Assembly: GCF_001642085.1 (NCBI RefSeq) | Contig: NZ_CP014699.1 | Location: forward strand, 1,240,001-1,304,000 | Source: Streptococcus pantholopis | GTDB taxonomy: Bacteria; Bacillota; Bacilli; Lactobacillales; Streptococcaceae | DNA: 64,000 nt | Reading direction: 5' to 3' | Shown: piece by piece, positions 56,438 to 64,000 of the stretch | How the letters are laid out: every line of letters begins with the position of its first letter | Numbering within the stretch: the first letter of the stretch is position 1 | Notes under the pieces: generated by a model | Database searches by the model: none | The model's input: the letters and a program-made list of their open reading frames with translations, nothing else | What the model was told of the DNA's origin: nothing | Program-made: the position numbers and the translations under genes

Positions 56438-58843
56438 TTAGCGAATCTCTGCACCGATACGCTCAGTCAGGGCTCCTGTGATTTTTTCCATATATTTGGC
56501 AACATCATCATCGGTTAGATTTGCTGCAGGATTTTGGAAAGTCAGATTGTAGGCCATCGATTTCTTATCCTTTTCAATATGGTTCCCCTCATAGACATCA
56601 AAGAGTTTTACTGCCGATAAATATTTGATATTTGCTGATGCAATCGTCTCAAGCACTTCTTTATGGCTGACGGTTTTATCCAGTAAAAGCGCAATGTCCC
56701 GTGAAACACTTGGAAATTTGACTATCTCTTGGAAGACTTTAGCGGGCTGAATTTTAGCCGAAAGAGCGTTTAAACTCAATTCAGCCACATAGGTTTCCGG
56801 GATTTCATAGGCTTTAGCGGTACGCGGATGAACCTGACCTAAATAGCCTATTGTCTGACCATCTAATAAAATCAAGGCTGTACGGCCGGGATGCATACTG
56901 CTGAGCGCCTTGCTGGCTGCAAAATCGAAATGAAGGCCCAGTTTATCGGCCAGTGTTTCAATGATTCCTTTTATATAAAAGAAATCAACAGGAAGAGTGG
57001 GTGTTTGAAAATCTTTTTGAGCAACTAAACCAGAGACCGCCACTGCAAATCTGTCGACCTCCTTTGGCAGCTCTTCCTTAGGACTGCCGGTTTGTTCAAA
57101 GATCTTGCCAATCTCATAAACAGCAATATCGGTATTTTTACGAGCCGCATTATAGGCGATTGTATCAAGCATTCCGGCAACCATATTCTGCCGCAGAGCA
57201 GATCGCTCTGTACTCATCGGCCACATCAGTTCTGTCAGCTGACTGGGCTGAACAGTGAATTCCAGAGCCTTATCAGGTCTTGTCAAGGCATAAGAGATAA
57301 TTTCTGATAAGCCGGCTCCTTCGGCAATCGTCCGTACCTTGCGGCGCAGTTTCTGCACTTGTGTCAGCTCTCCAAGCGTTCCGGCTGTTTCCGGTAAGGT
57401 CGTAGGCAGTTTATCATAGCCGTAAATACGAGCGATTTCTTCTACTAAATCAGCTTGAATCCTAATATCCCAGCGACGTCTAGGAACAGCTACCGTAAAG
57501 GCCTCTGCACCGCCGCTCACAGCAAAACCAAGCTGGTCAAAGATAGCTTCAATATCTCTGAAGGTCAGTTCTGTTCCCAAGCGAACATTAACATAGCCAA
57601 GACTGCTGGAAACGGCTACCGTATCTGTCGGAAGAAAGCCTGCTTCAACACGGCCCTTAAGCACTGCCCCGCCTGCAATCTCTGCCAGCATAGCTGCAGC
57701 AAAGTCAAGGGCTTCTGCAACAGTGGCATAATTAACCCCTTTTTCAAACCGAGCGGAAGATTCCGAACGCAGATTCAGCCGGCTCCCTGTTTTCCGAACC
57801 GCTCCAGCATCAAAAACAGCCGCTTCAAGAACAAGACGTTTTGACTGCTGATTAATTTCGGTAGAAAGTCCTCCCATCACACCGCCAAGTGCAACTGCCT
57901 GGTCAGCTACAGAGATGACAATATCATCAGAGACTAATTCACGTTTTTGACCGTCCAAAGTCACCAAACTCTCACCGTCACGTGCATCACGCGCTACAAT
58001 TTCTCTGCCTTTGAATGTATCCAAGTCAAAGGCATGCATGGGCTGGCCAAAATAAAGCAGGATATAATTTGTAATATCAACAATATTATTAATTGGACGG
58101 ATACCTGCATTCATCAGCAGATTTTGCAGCCACTGAGGGCTGGGGGCGACTGTTACATTTTCAACTACCCGCGCCTGATAGCTTAAGACCTTATCAGATT
58201 CAATAGCAACCTCAATCAGATCTGCTGCCTTTTTTTCTGTTTCAATCAGTCTTTTTTCTGGAAAATGAACTTTCTTGTTATAAATGGCTGCCACTTCGTG
58301 AGCGACACCGCGCATAGACAGAGCATCTGCCCGGTTAGGTGTGATGGCCAATTCGATAATCTCGTCGTCCCAGTCTAAATAAGGGAAAACACTGCTTCCG
58401 GGAACAGCATCATCCGGCAGATAATAAATACCGTCAGCATAAGCTTTGGGGACAACAGAAGCAGAAATCCCCAATTCTTGAAGGGAACAAATCATCCCTA
58501 AGGATTCCATGCCGCGAATCTTGCCCTTTTTAATTTTATAGTTGTCAGCAATACGGGCACCGGGAAGAGCTACAATGACCTTAATACCGGCTTTAATATT
58601 GGGTGCACCGCAGACAATCTGGCGCAGTTCATCTTCTCCGACATTGACCTGACAGCGGTAAAGATGAGTCTCTGGCACCTTTTCACAGCTGATAACTTCG
58701 CCAACCACAATTTTCTTAAGACCTGCGGCTGGGCTTGTAACACCTTCTACTTCAATGCCTGTCACCGACATTTTATCTGAAAGTTCAAGGGCTGTCACAT
58801 CTAAATCAACAAGTTCCTGCAACCATTTATAACTAACTAACAT
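56438..58843 (-). CDS. pheT: Phenylalanyl-tRNA synthetase beta subunit
   Basis: 801 residues, normal for the bacterial PheT. An N-terminal tRNA-binding EMAP-like domain ([20 protein letters not shown]), B3/B4 editing region ([20 protein letters not shown]), B5 domain, catalytic-like core and the C-terminal FDX-ACB domain ([14 protein letters not shown] to the end) are in order. SD near AAAGTCAGGTT. It is downstream of pheS and a GNAT gene and is probably under the same T-box. Confidence 0.96.
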   Translation of the reverse strand: MLVSYKWLQELVDLDVTALELSDKMSVTGIEVEGVTSPAAGLKKIVVGEVISCEKVPETHLYRCQVNVGEDELRQIVCGAPNIKAGIKVIVALPGARIADNYKIKKGKIRGMESLGMICSLQELGISASVVPKAYADGIYYLPDDAVPGSSVFPYLDWDDEIIELAITPNRADALSMRGVAHEVAAIYNKKVHFPEKRLIETEKKAADLIEVAIESDKVLSYQARVVENVTVAPSPQWLQNLLMNAGIRPINNIVDITNYILLYFGQPMHAFDLDTFKGREIVARDARDGESLVTLDGQKRELVSDDIVISVADQAVALGGVMGGLSTEINQQSKRLVLEAAVFDAGAVRKTGSRLNLRSESSARFEKGVNYATVAEALDFAAAMLAEIAGGAVLKGRVEAGFLPTDTVAVSSSLGYVNVRLGTELTFRDIEAIFDQLGFAVSGGAEAFTVAVPRRRWDIRIQADLVEEIARIYGYDKLPTTLPETAGTLGELTQVQKLRRKVRTIAEGAGLSEIISYALTRPDKALEFTVQPSQLTELMWPMSTERSALRQNMVAGMLDTIAYNAARKNTDIAVYEIGKIFEQTGSPKEELPKEVDRFAVAVSGLVAQKDFQTPTLPVDFFYIKGIIETLADKLGLHFDFAASKALSSMHPGRTALILLDGQTIGYLGQVHPRTAKAYEIPETYVAELSLNALSAKIQPAKVFQEIVKFPSVSRDIALLLDKTVSHKEVLETIASANIKYLSAVKLFDVYEGNHIEKDKKSMAYNLTFQNPAANLTDDDVAKYMEKITGALTERIGAEIR

Positions 58844-58861
58844 AATAACCTGACTTTCTTT

Positions 58862-59377
58862 TTATTTTAACGCTTTTTTCAATAACCAGTCTTTATCCAG
58901 CTTATCCCCAACTGCAAACAGATGCTCAGAAAATTTGACAAAACCATACTTAGCATATAAAGACTGGGCTTTTAGATTCTTTTCCCAGACCCCCAGCCAT
59001 GCCCAGTCGCAGCCGGAAGCCTGAGCCAGCTCAAGTGCGAACTCAAAGAGTTTTTTTCCTAATCCCCGACCTTGAAATTTCCGTAAAATATAGAGACGCT
59101 GAATTTCAAAAGCTGAAGGCAGAATTTGCTCAGTCTGAGCTGATCCCCAGTTCACCTTTAAAAAACCAGCCTCCTGACCGTCAAGCAGAAGAAAATACGT
59201 ATCAGATTCATGACTTTGAAGCTCTTCCTGCAAGACCGGCAGGCTGTAGGCCTGATTAAAAAAGGCTTGAAGCTGTTCCGGACTGTTATCAAACGCAAAG
59301 GTTTGACAGAAGGTTTCAATCGCTATTTCCTGCAATAAAGGCAGTTTCTCCGGACTGACTTTATTTATTTCAATCAT
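58862..59377 (-). CDS. GNAT family N-acetyltransferase
   Basis: 171 residues from ATG 59377 (MIEINKVSPEKLPLLQEIAI; SD GAGGTG). The acetyl-CoA-binding motif is FQGRGLGKKLFEFAL (Q/RxxGxG/A), preceded by FEIQRLYIL and followed by WLGVWEKNLKAQSLYAKYGF. The longer upstream frame (to 59467) lacks family similarity. It lies between pheS and pheT, an arrangement kept in many streptococci. The acceptor substrate is unknown. Confidence 0.87.
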   Translation of the reverse strand: MIEINKVSPEKLPLLQEIAIETFCQTFAFDNSPEQLQAFFNQAYSLPVLQEELQSHESDTYFLLLDGQEAGFLKVNWGSAQTEQILPSAFEIQRLYILRKFQGRGLGKKLFEFALELAQASGCDWAWLGVWEKNLKAQSLYAKYGFVKFSEHLFAVGDKLDKDWLLKKALK

Positions 59378-59559
59378 CTTACACCTCACAAGGTCTGTTT
59401 TAACCGGTTGCATCCACTGCAGTTTTGCAGCTCTTTCACTGACCGATCCGGTGGAAACATAGGACACTTATTATATAAATCCGCTCTTAGTCGTTTTAAG
59501 ACAGGCTCTGTTTGATCAAATCTGTCTGAACCTGCCATTTGCTAAAACAGACAACTGCC

Positions 59560-60603
59560 CTACTTAAACTGCTGGATGAAACGGATATCTCCTTGGTAAA
59601 AATCGCGGATATCATTGATACCGTAGCGCAGCATAGCAATCCGCTCCTGCCCCAGACCAAAAGCAAACCCTGAATATTTCTCAGCATCCACACCGCTCAT
59701 TTCCAGTACAGACGGATGGACCATACCAGCGCCGAGAATTTCAATCCAGCCCGTTTTCTTACAAACATTGCAGCCCTCTCCCCCGCACTTAAAACAGGAG
59801 ACATCTACCTCAACTGAGGGTTCGGTAAAAGGGAAATAAGACGGACGCAGCCGAATACGGCGATCCTGTCCAAACATTTTTTGGCTGATTAATTCTAATG
59901 TTCCCTTTAAATCTCCCATTGAAATTTGTTCACCGACAACCAGCCCTTCAATTTGATGAAACTGGTGCGAATGGGTCGCATCATCAGTATCCCGGCGAAA
60001 AACCCGGCCAGGCGAGATCATCTTCAGCGGTCCCTCGGAAAAATCATGGCTGTCCAGTGTCCTAGCCTGAACAGGACTGGTATGGGTCCGCAGCAGGATA
60101 TCCTGACTGATATAGAAGGTATCCTGCATATCACGTGCCGGATGGTCTTTGGGCAGGTTCATGCGTTCAAAATTATAATAGTCTTCTTCAACCTCAAGAC
60201 CATCAACAATCTGATAGCCCATACCTAAGAAAATATCTTCAATTTCTTCACTGATCTGACTGAGAATATGCCGGCTCCCCAGTTTAATCTGCCGCCCCGG
60301 AAGCGTAACATCCAGACTTTCAGATTCTAACTGAGCCTGAATTTTAGCCGCCTCAATTATTTTAGCCTGCTCTTCAAAGGCTTTTGTCAGCACATCGCGG
60401 ACTTCATTTACCTGCTTGCCGACAATCGGACGAGCCTCAGCAGATAATTCTTTCAGCCCCTGCAAGAGTTCCGTCAAAGAGCCCTTTTTCCCTAAAACCT
60501 GAACGCGCAGTTCCTGCAATTCCTTAGCATTATCACCGCGCATTTTTGCCAGCTTGGCTTGTGTTGAATTTTTTAAATCTTCTAATCGTTCTTGTAATTC
60601 CAT
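59560..60603 (-). CDS. pheS: Phenylalanyl-tRNA synthetase alpha subunit
   Basis: 347 residues from ATG 60603 ([31 protein letters not shown]). A coiled-coil N-terminus is followed by the class II core with motif 2 ([20 protein letters not shown]), a [17 protein letters not shown] insertion with four Cys, and motif 3 [20 protein letters not shown]. Controlled by the T-box in its leader. The 182-bp gap to the GNAT gene has no gene. Confidence 0.96.
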   Translation of the reverse strand: MELQERLEDLKNSTQAKLAKMRGDNAKELQELRVQVLGKKGSLTELLQGLKELSAEARPIVGKQVNEVRDVLTKAFEEQAKIIEAAKIQAQLESESLDVTLPGRQIKLGSRHILSQISEEIEDIFLGMGYQIVDGLEVEEDYYNFERMNLPKDHPARDMQDTFYISQDILLRTHTSPVQARTLDSHDFSEGPLKMISPGRVFRRDTDDATHSHQFHQIEGLVVGEQISMGDLKGTLELISQKMFGQDRRIRLRPSYFPFTEPSVEVDVSCFKCGGEGCNVCKKTGWIEILGAGMVHPSVLEMSGVDAEKYSGFAFGLGQERIAMLRYGINDIRDFYQGDIRFIQQFK

Positions 60604-60675
60604 CGTCTTTCCTTCCTGTCGGTTAAGTAGGATTATGCTGCAGCATTTTGCCATCAGCTGCCGGACAGCCTGCTG

Positions 60676-60893
60676 CCATAAAAAAATGCCAACGCTCCTT
60701 CATTTCTGCGGAGCGTTGACACGCGGTACCATCCGTTTTCTGCCTGATATTTTACCAAGCCTTAATTGCTAAAGTCCCTGTCTTTGAGTGAATTCACCTT
60801 ATTTTCATTTAGGAGGTTTCCAGTCGCAGCCCCCTTTCCCTGTCAAACTGCCATAAGGTTACTAGTCTCAGTGACTTCGAATCCTATTCAATT
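60676..60893 (-). promoter_or_regulatory. Phe T-box riboswitch of pheS
   Basis: On the minus strand: a long stem I with TTC as specifier codon in GGTGAATTCACTC (60788-60798 region), T-box sequence GGATGGTACCGCG (60722-60734), then terminator CAACGCTCC / GGAGCGTTG with T7 (60680-60718). Uncharged tRNA-Phe would stabilise the antiterminator and allow pheS-GNAT-pheT transcription. Confidence 0.93.
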
Positions 60894-60900
60894 ACTATTT

Positions 60901-60929
60901 ATTCTAACAAAATTTTAAAACGTTGACAA
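60901..60929 (-). promoter_or_regulatory. pheS promoter
   Basis: TTGTCA (60924-60929), 17-nt spacer, TAGAAT (60901-60906) on the minus strand. The -35 is only 2 bp from the endA stop codon. Confidence 0.7.
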
Positions 60930-60931
60930 GA

Positions 60932-61792
60932 TTAATTCACTAGGATTTCACCCGAATAATAATTGACAGTCAGACCGCTTTGGACATTAGGGACAAAAAC
61001 ATTAAATTCTAAACTGCCGTCCGCTGATTTGGCTTCAAGCTGTGTTCCACTGGCCAAAATATTGTCTCCATCGTAAATTAAAGTCACTCGGTAACGGACA
61101 CGTTTATGACTGTCCAGAGCTTTTCTGACAAGACTTTCATAATAGTTTTGCCCGGTTGCGTCTGCTGAAGAAGCCTGATTAGCCCAAGCAAGCTGTGTGG
61201 CAATATTATCTGGATTGCTTGTTGAAGCATCATAGCCCCGAAGCCCTCCCACCAGAGAATAAGCCAGCAAATGCCCCCGGTCGACAGCGTGATCGTAAGG
61301 ACCAGATAAATTTTGAATTTGATGCCAGCCCGGAGGTGTCCAAGAATTTGTGCGATTGCCAGTCTCCTGCCGGCTTTTATACTGTCTGGTTGATTTTGTC
61401 AAAAGAGCATTGGCAACTGTCGGAACCTTTTCCCCCTGAACGGTCTTTGTTTTATTATTGGCATAAGGGGCGCTGGAAACCCTGGCATTTAAATCGGTCT
61501 GGTTATTATTGATAATATAGGCGCCTGCGCCATTCCATTGGATGGAAGAGCCGAGCTGCTTTTTGACATTTTCTGTTAAGACCGTTTCTGCTAAAGACTG
61601 ATCCGGTCTTTTAGCCTGTAGATCTGAACCGTTGGAAGAAGGAGCTGAAGACGGTTCAGCAATAAAATCAGTCAGCTCCTTAAAAAACGGATTATTGGAA
61701 AGTGGTGTTCCGCCCGCTAACAGGCTTCCGCCTAAAAGAAGCAGAAAAAGTAGGAGAGAAAGGATAGACTTTTCTCTTCTCTTATTCTTCAA
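60932..61792 (-). CDS. endA: DNA/RNA non-specific endonuclease (EndA-like, membrane nuclease)
   Basis: 286 residues from a TTG start at 61792, which has GGAGGAGGG six bases upstream; the longer frame would begin inside the repeat. An N-terminal signal anchor ([15 protein letters not shown]) is followed by a variable Ser-rich stretch and the beta-beta-alpha-metal nuclease with catalytic DRGH (171-174) and metal Asn in [10 protein letters not shown]. The pneumococcal EndA degrades the non-entering DNA strand in transformation and extracellular DNA in traps. It follows epuA with a palindromic repeat between. Confidence 0.9.
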   Translation of the reverse strand: MKNKRREKSILSLLLFLLLLGGSLLAGGTPLSNNPFFKELTDFIAEPSSAPSSNGSDLQAKRPDQSLAETVLTENVKKQLGSSIQWNGAGAYIINNNQTDLNARVSSAPYANNKTKTVQGEKVPTVANALLTKSTRQYKSRQETGNRTNSWTPPGWHQIQNLSGPYDHAVDRGHLLAYSLVGGLRGYDASTSNPDNIATQLAWANQASSADATGQNYYESLVRKALDSHKRVRYRVTLIYDGDNILASGTQLEAKSADGSLEFNVFVPNVQSGLTVNYYSGEILVN

Positions 61793-61809
61793 TGCAGTCC
61801 CTCCTCCAT

Positions 61810-61922
61810 CAAGATACAAAGCCCGTTAAGAACGCAAAAGGAAAATAGGGGACTGACTGACGAATCGCCAGATTCTAAGTCAGGACATCTTTTTCCCGCA
61901 GCGTTTAGGGCGTGTTCCGTTT
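61810..61922. repeat. Palindromic repeat between epuA and endA
   Basis: Arms GCCC..AACGC..GGAAAA with TTTTTCCC..GCGTTT..GGGC, inner GAATC/GATTC. The left end is 17 nt from the endA TTG start. Confidence 0.9.
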
Positions 61923-61945
61923 CAACAGGAAAAAGCAGGCCCAGC

Positions 61946-62134
61946 CTACTTTCCCGTGAATTTACTGATAAGTTCCTGCCATTTGTCAGGCGACAGCAGG
62001 GCAAAAGGATTTTCGCCGTCTCCTATAAAACTGTAGCCAAGCATCAGACCGACAGCAAAACATAAAAGACATAAAAGAGCAATAAAGAAAACAAGCAGTA
62101 ACTGTTTAAGGACATATTTCCAGCCGCTATTCAT
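61946..62134 (-). CDS. epuA: EpuA-like small membrane protein (RpoB-associated family)
   Basis: 62 residues: a single hydrophobic helix (about 8-36, LLLVFFIALLCLLCFAVGLM), then a short outer or inner tail DKWQELISKFTGK. It matches the EpuA family (PF11772), annotated as a DNA-directed RNA polymerase beta-subunit family protein in Firmicutes; its role is unclear. It lies 5 bp after murA and before endA, the standard streptococcal order. Confidence 0.85.
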   Translation of the reverse strand: MNSGWKYVLKQLLLVFFIALLCLLCFAVGLMLGYSFIGDGENPFALLSPDKWQELISKFTGK

Positions 62135-62139
62135 AATGA

Positions 62140-63420
62140 TTAACCTGTAACTCGTTGAATTTTAGCACCTAACTGAGCTAATTTTTGGTGAAAATGGTAG
62201 TAGCCGCGATCCAGATGTGTCAGCTTCCCTACAGTTGTTCTGCCTTTAGCAACCATTCCTGTAAGAATCAAGGCAGCACTGGCCCGAAGATCTGTTGACA
62301 TCACAGGTGCCCCCTGCAGTTCTTCGCCGCCGTGAATCATCGCTGTATCACGTAAAATTTCTGAATGCAGCCGCATCCGGCGCATTTCTTCTAAATGCTG
62401 GAAGCGGTTTTCAAAGACTGTCTCAATCATAGTAGACTCGCCTTTGACAACAGCCATTAAAGCTGTAAACTGAGCCTGCATATCTGTTGGGAAACCAGGA
62501 TGGGGCATCGTTTTAACAGTCACCGGTCTCAGTTTTTTGACATCGGACTTCACCCGAATACCTTTCTCCTCATCTGTCACTTCCACTCCCATCTCACGAA
62601 GTTTCGAAATCAAGGGCCGATTATGTTCCCAGACAGCATCTCTGATTAAAACATTGCCTGAGGTCATCGCTGCTGCGACCATAAAAGTACCTGCCTCAAT
62701 CCGGTCCTGAACCACATCATGATCGGCACCGTGAAGCCGGTCAACCCCTGTAATCACCAGAGTTTCTGTCCCGGCTCCTTTGACATTGGCTCCCATTTTA
62801 TTCAGCAAAAGGGCTAAATCAACAATTTCGGGTTCCCGTGCAGCATTTTCAATAATGGTTACACCTTCAGCCAAGGTTGCTGCCATCATCAGATTCTGCG
62901 TTGCACCTACAGAAGGAAAATCCATATAAATCGTTGTGCCATGGAGTCTGGAAGCCGTCGCAGTGATATCTCCTCCTGACTGGCGAATCTCTGCTCCCAT
63001 CGCTTCCAAGCCTTTCAAATGCAAATCAATCGGCCGGCTGCCGATGGTACAGCCGCCAGGCATCGACACTTTAGCATGCCCGTTACGGGCCAAGATAGGG
63101 CCGAGAACGACAATCGAAGCCCGCATCTGACTGACATACTCATAAGGAGCAACATCTAAAATATCTCCGGAAGCATCAACAGTCACCATATTCTGATCTT
63201 CATCAAAATCAACAGAAATATTCAGACCTCTGACGACATGATTCATGGTAAAAACATCTGAAAGAATGGGAACATTTGTTAATCTCGTTTTGCCTTCCGT
63301 CGGTAAAATGGTTGCAGCCAGCAAAGGAAGCACAGCATTTTTTGCCCCCTCAATGACGACTTCACCTTCTAAGCGGGTATGACCGCCTTCAATTATTATC
63401 TTATCCACCTTTTTCTCCAT
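62140..63420 (-). CDS. murA: UDP-N-acetylglucosamine 1-carboxyvinyltransferase
   Basis: 426 residues. First committed step of peptidoglycan synthesis, enolpyruvyl transfer from PEP to UDP-GlcNAc; target of fosfomycin. Active-site Lys/Asn in GAKNAVLPLLAA (25-36) and the catalytic loop PGGCTIGSRPIDLH with Cys124 are intact. Streptococci carry two such enzymes; the neighbours ywzB and epuA-endA mark this copy, but the choice between the murA and murZ names varies. ATG 63420 has a weak upstream SD. Confidence 0.94.
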   Translation of the reverse strand: MEKKVDKIIIEGGHTRLEGEVVIEGAKNAVLPLLAATILPTEGKTRLTNVPILSDVFTMNHVVRGLNISVDFDEDQNMVTVDASGDILDVAPYEYVSQMRASIVVLGPILARNGHAKVSMPGGCTIGSRPIDLHLKGLEAMGAEIRQSGGDITATASRLHGTTIYMDFPSVGATQNLMMAATLAEGVTIIENAAREPEIVDLALLLNKMGANVKGAGTETLVITGVDRLHGADHDVVQDRIEAGTFMVAAAMTSGNVLIRDAVWEHNRPLISKLREMGVEVTDEEKGIRVKSDVKKLRPVTVKTMPHPGFPTDMQAQFTALMAVVKGESTMIETVFENRFQHLEEMRRMRLHSEILRDTAMIHGGEELQGAPVMSTDLRASAALILTGMVAKGRTTVGKLTHLDRGYYHFHQKLAQLGAKIQRVTG

Positions 63421-63471
63421 TTCTTAAGACCTAATACTTAAAATTATATCATAGTTTGGAGAATTCTGCCC

Positions 63472-63708
63472 TTATTGTAGTATAAAAAAGAGGTTCTGAC
63501 TGATTTCAATAACTTCCAGCATTAAGTGACTGACCAGATAGCCTAAGGCGGCGCTTAACAAAATCACAAAAAGCCTGAGACGCCTGATATTTTCAGGCGT
63601 CATTTTAATGGCATTATGCCAGTCAAAAACACTGGTCAGCAGCTGGAAAAAAAGAATAGTAAAAAAAAGATGCGACGCTAAAGCGATAATATTATTAATG
63701 ATTTCCAT
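63472..63708 (-). CDS. DUF1146 family membrane protein (YwzB-like)
   Basis: 78 residues with two hydrophobic helices (about 5-27 and 45-68). It starts MEIINNIIALASHLFFTILF and matches the YwzB/DUF1146 family found between atpC and murA in Firmicutes. Function unknown. There is no SD before the ATG, and an extended -10 lies only 7 nt upstream, which suggests a leaderless mRNA. Confidence 0.85.
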   Translation of the reverse strand: MEIINNIIALASHLFFTILFFQLLTSVFDWHNAIKMTPENIRRLRLFVILLSAALGYLVSHLMLEVIEISQNLFFILQ

Positions 63709-63715
63709 AAGAGTT

Positions 63716-63724
63716 ATTATAACA
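63716..63724 (-). promoter_or_regulatory. Promoter of ywzB-murA, apparently leaderless
   Basis: TGTTATAAT on the minus strand. The distance of 7 nt from the -10 to the ATG places the likely transcription start at or next to the first codon. Confidence 0.55.
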
Positions 63725-63737
63725 AAAAGTCACACTT

Positions 63738-63774
63738 ACTGCAGTATTTCTAATGACATCAGACAAACTGCAGT
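63738..63774. promoter_or_regulatory. Pair of ACTGCAGT palindromes upstream of ywzB
   Basis: ACTGCAGT at 63738-63745 and 63767-63774, 29 bp apart, beside the promoter. Possible operator pair; no regulator known to me matches. Confidence 0.35.
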
Positions 63775-63935
63775 TTTAACTTCTGAAAAGTCTGCTAATT
63801 TTGAAACAAAAACGCTATAAAAAAGTTGTTTAGCCTATCAATAGCTAAATTCCATTCATCTTGCTTATGCTAAATACAGCAGTTCAGCACACAAAGCTTT
63901 TAGAAAGGAGAAAATTCTTATTTTTTCTTTCTTAA

Positions 63936-63987
63936 ATAAAAAGATTGAAGAAAACCATTCCTTGAGTAAAGGTGAATTTCTTCAATC
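63936..63987 (-). terminator. Terminator of the operon beyond the right edge
   Basis: On the minus strand GATTGAAGAAA, loop, TTTCTTCAATC, T5. By gene order the upstream operon should be F-ATPase ending in atpC, which is outside the window. Confidence 0.8.
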
Positions 63988-64000
63988 CAGCTATTATTTA

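Noticed and set aside
61793..61819. Longer EndA start nine codons upstream
   Set aside because: The start would fall in the repeat end and encode GGG residues that are really the SD GGAGGAGGG.

Overview
The window looks like a chromosomal segment of a Streptococcus, probably of the mutans/ratti/ferus-like oral lineages. This is inference from gene content and order: rexB-rexA, pheS-GNAT-pheT behind a Phe T-box, ywzB-murA-epuA-endA next to the end of an operon expected to encode F-ATPase, estA-rnjB, rqcH/fbpA, mutX, recJ-SDR-rnz-(unknown)-hflX-miaA and rml rhamnose genes. No rRNA, tRNA, prophage, insertion sequence or CRISPR array was seen. Most genes lie on the minus strand. Both window edges cut neighbouring units: a YehR-like lipoprotein is truncated on the left, and on the right only the terminator of the next minus-strand operon is visible.

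Layout. 1-10 kb: lipoprotein, esterase, RNase J2, a large fused ABC exporter, a mazEF toxin-antitoxin pair and a three-gene ABC importer of the tryptophan/tyrosine type. 10.9-20.8 kb: RqcH/FbpA, the acetoin pathway pair alsS/budA, an AI-2E-type membrane protein with a TPR partner, mutX and a lactonase. 21-25.2 kb: dTDP-rhamnose genes rmlA-C-B plus two decayed genes (a nucleotidyltransferase remnant and a frameshifted FAD oxidoreductase). 26-37.5 kb: housekeeping genes nif3, trmK, dnaD, metA, apt, recJ, SDR, rnz, hflX and miaA, and a 58-codon DUF3042 gene too short for usual ORF cut-offs. 37.6-43 kb: an accessory island with three tandem TipC-like immunity paralogs, a start-less toxin C-terminal domain resembling TelC, and a double-AAA Clp ATPase. 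43.2-48.5 kb: alanine dehydrogenase, a hydrolase/PHP pair, a MetE-like protein under a perfect MET-box and a decayed hydrolase. 48.7-64 kb: rexA, rexB, pheT, pheS, endA, epuA, murA and ywzB.

The most striking structure is not a gene. About two dozen copies of an intergenic palindromic element (unit about 112-116 bp, longer when the loop carries extra modules) run from CAAGATACAAAG to GTGTTCAATTC. They fall in ten places, alone or in tandem arrays of up to six. The stem arms differ between copies but change together (GCCC/GGGC, GGGC/GCCC, GGCC/GGCC; AAGAGC/GCTCTT, AAGCTC/GAGCTT, AACGC/GCGTT, AAATCC/GGATTT), so base pairing rather than sequence appears conserved. At eight loci the CAAGATACAAAG end lies 11-18 nt upstream of a minus-strand start codon, just before its ribosome binding site, and three copies sit inside operons (alsS-budA, rexB-rexA, epuA-endA). 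Function is unknown; a mobilised miniature element and a leader RNA domain are both possible.

Regulation visible in the sequence includes a complete Phe T-box, MET-boxes upstream of metA and the MetE-like gene, palindromes wrapped around the -10 of the fbpA and rexB promoters, a probable leaderless start for ywzB, and many intrinsic terminators. All functional calls are from reading the sequence and family knowledge; no database search was run.
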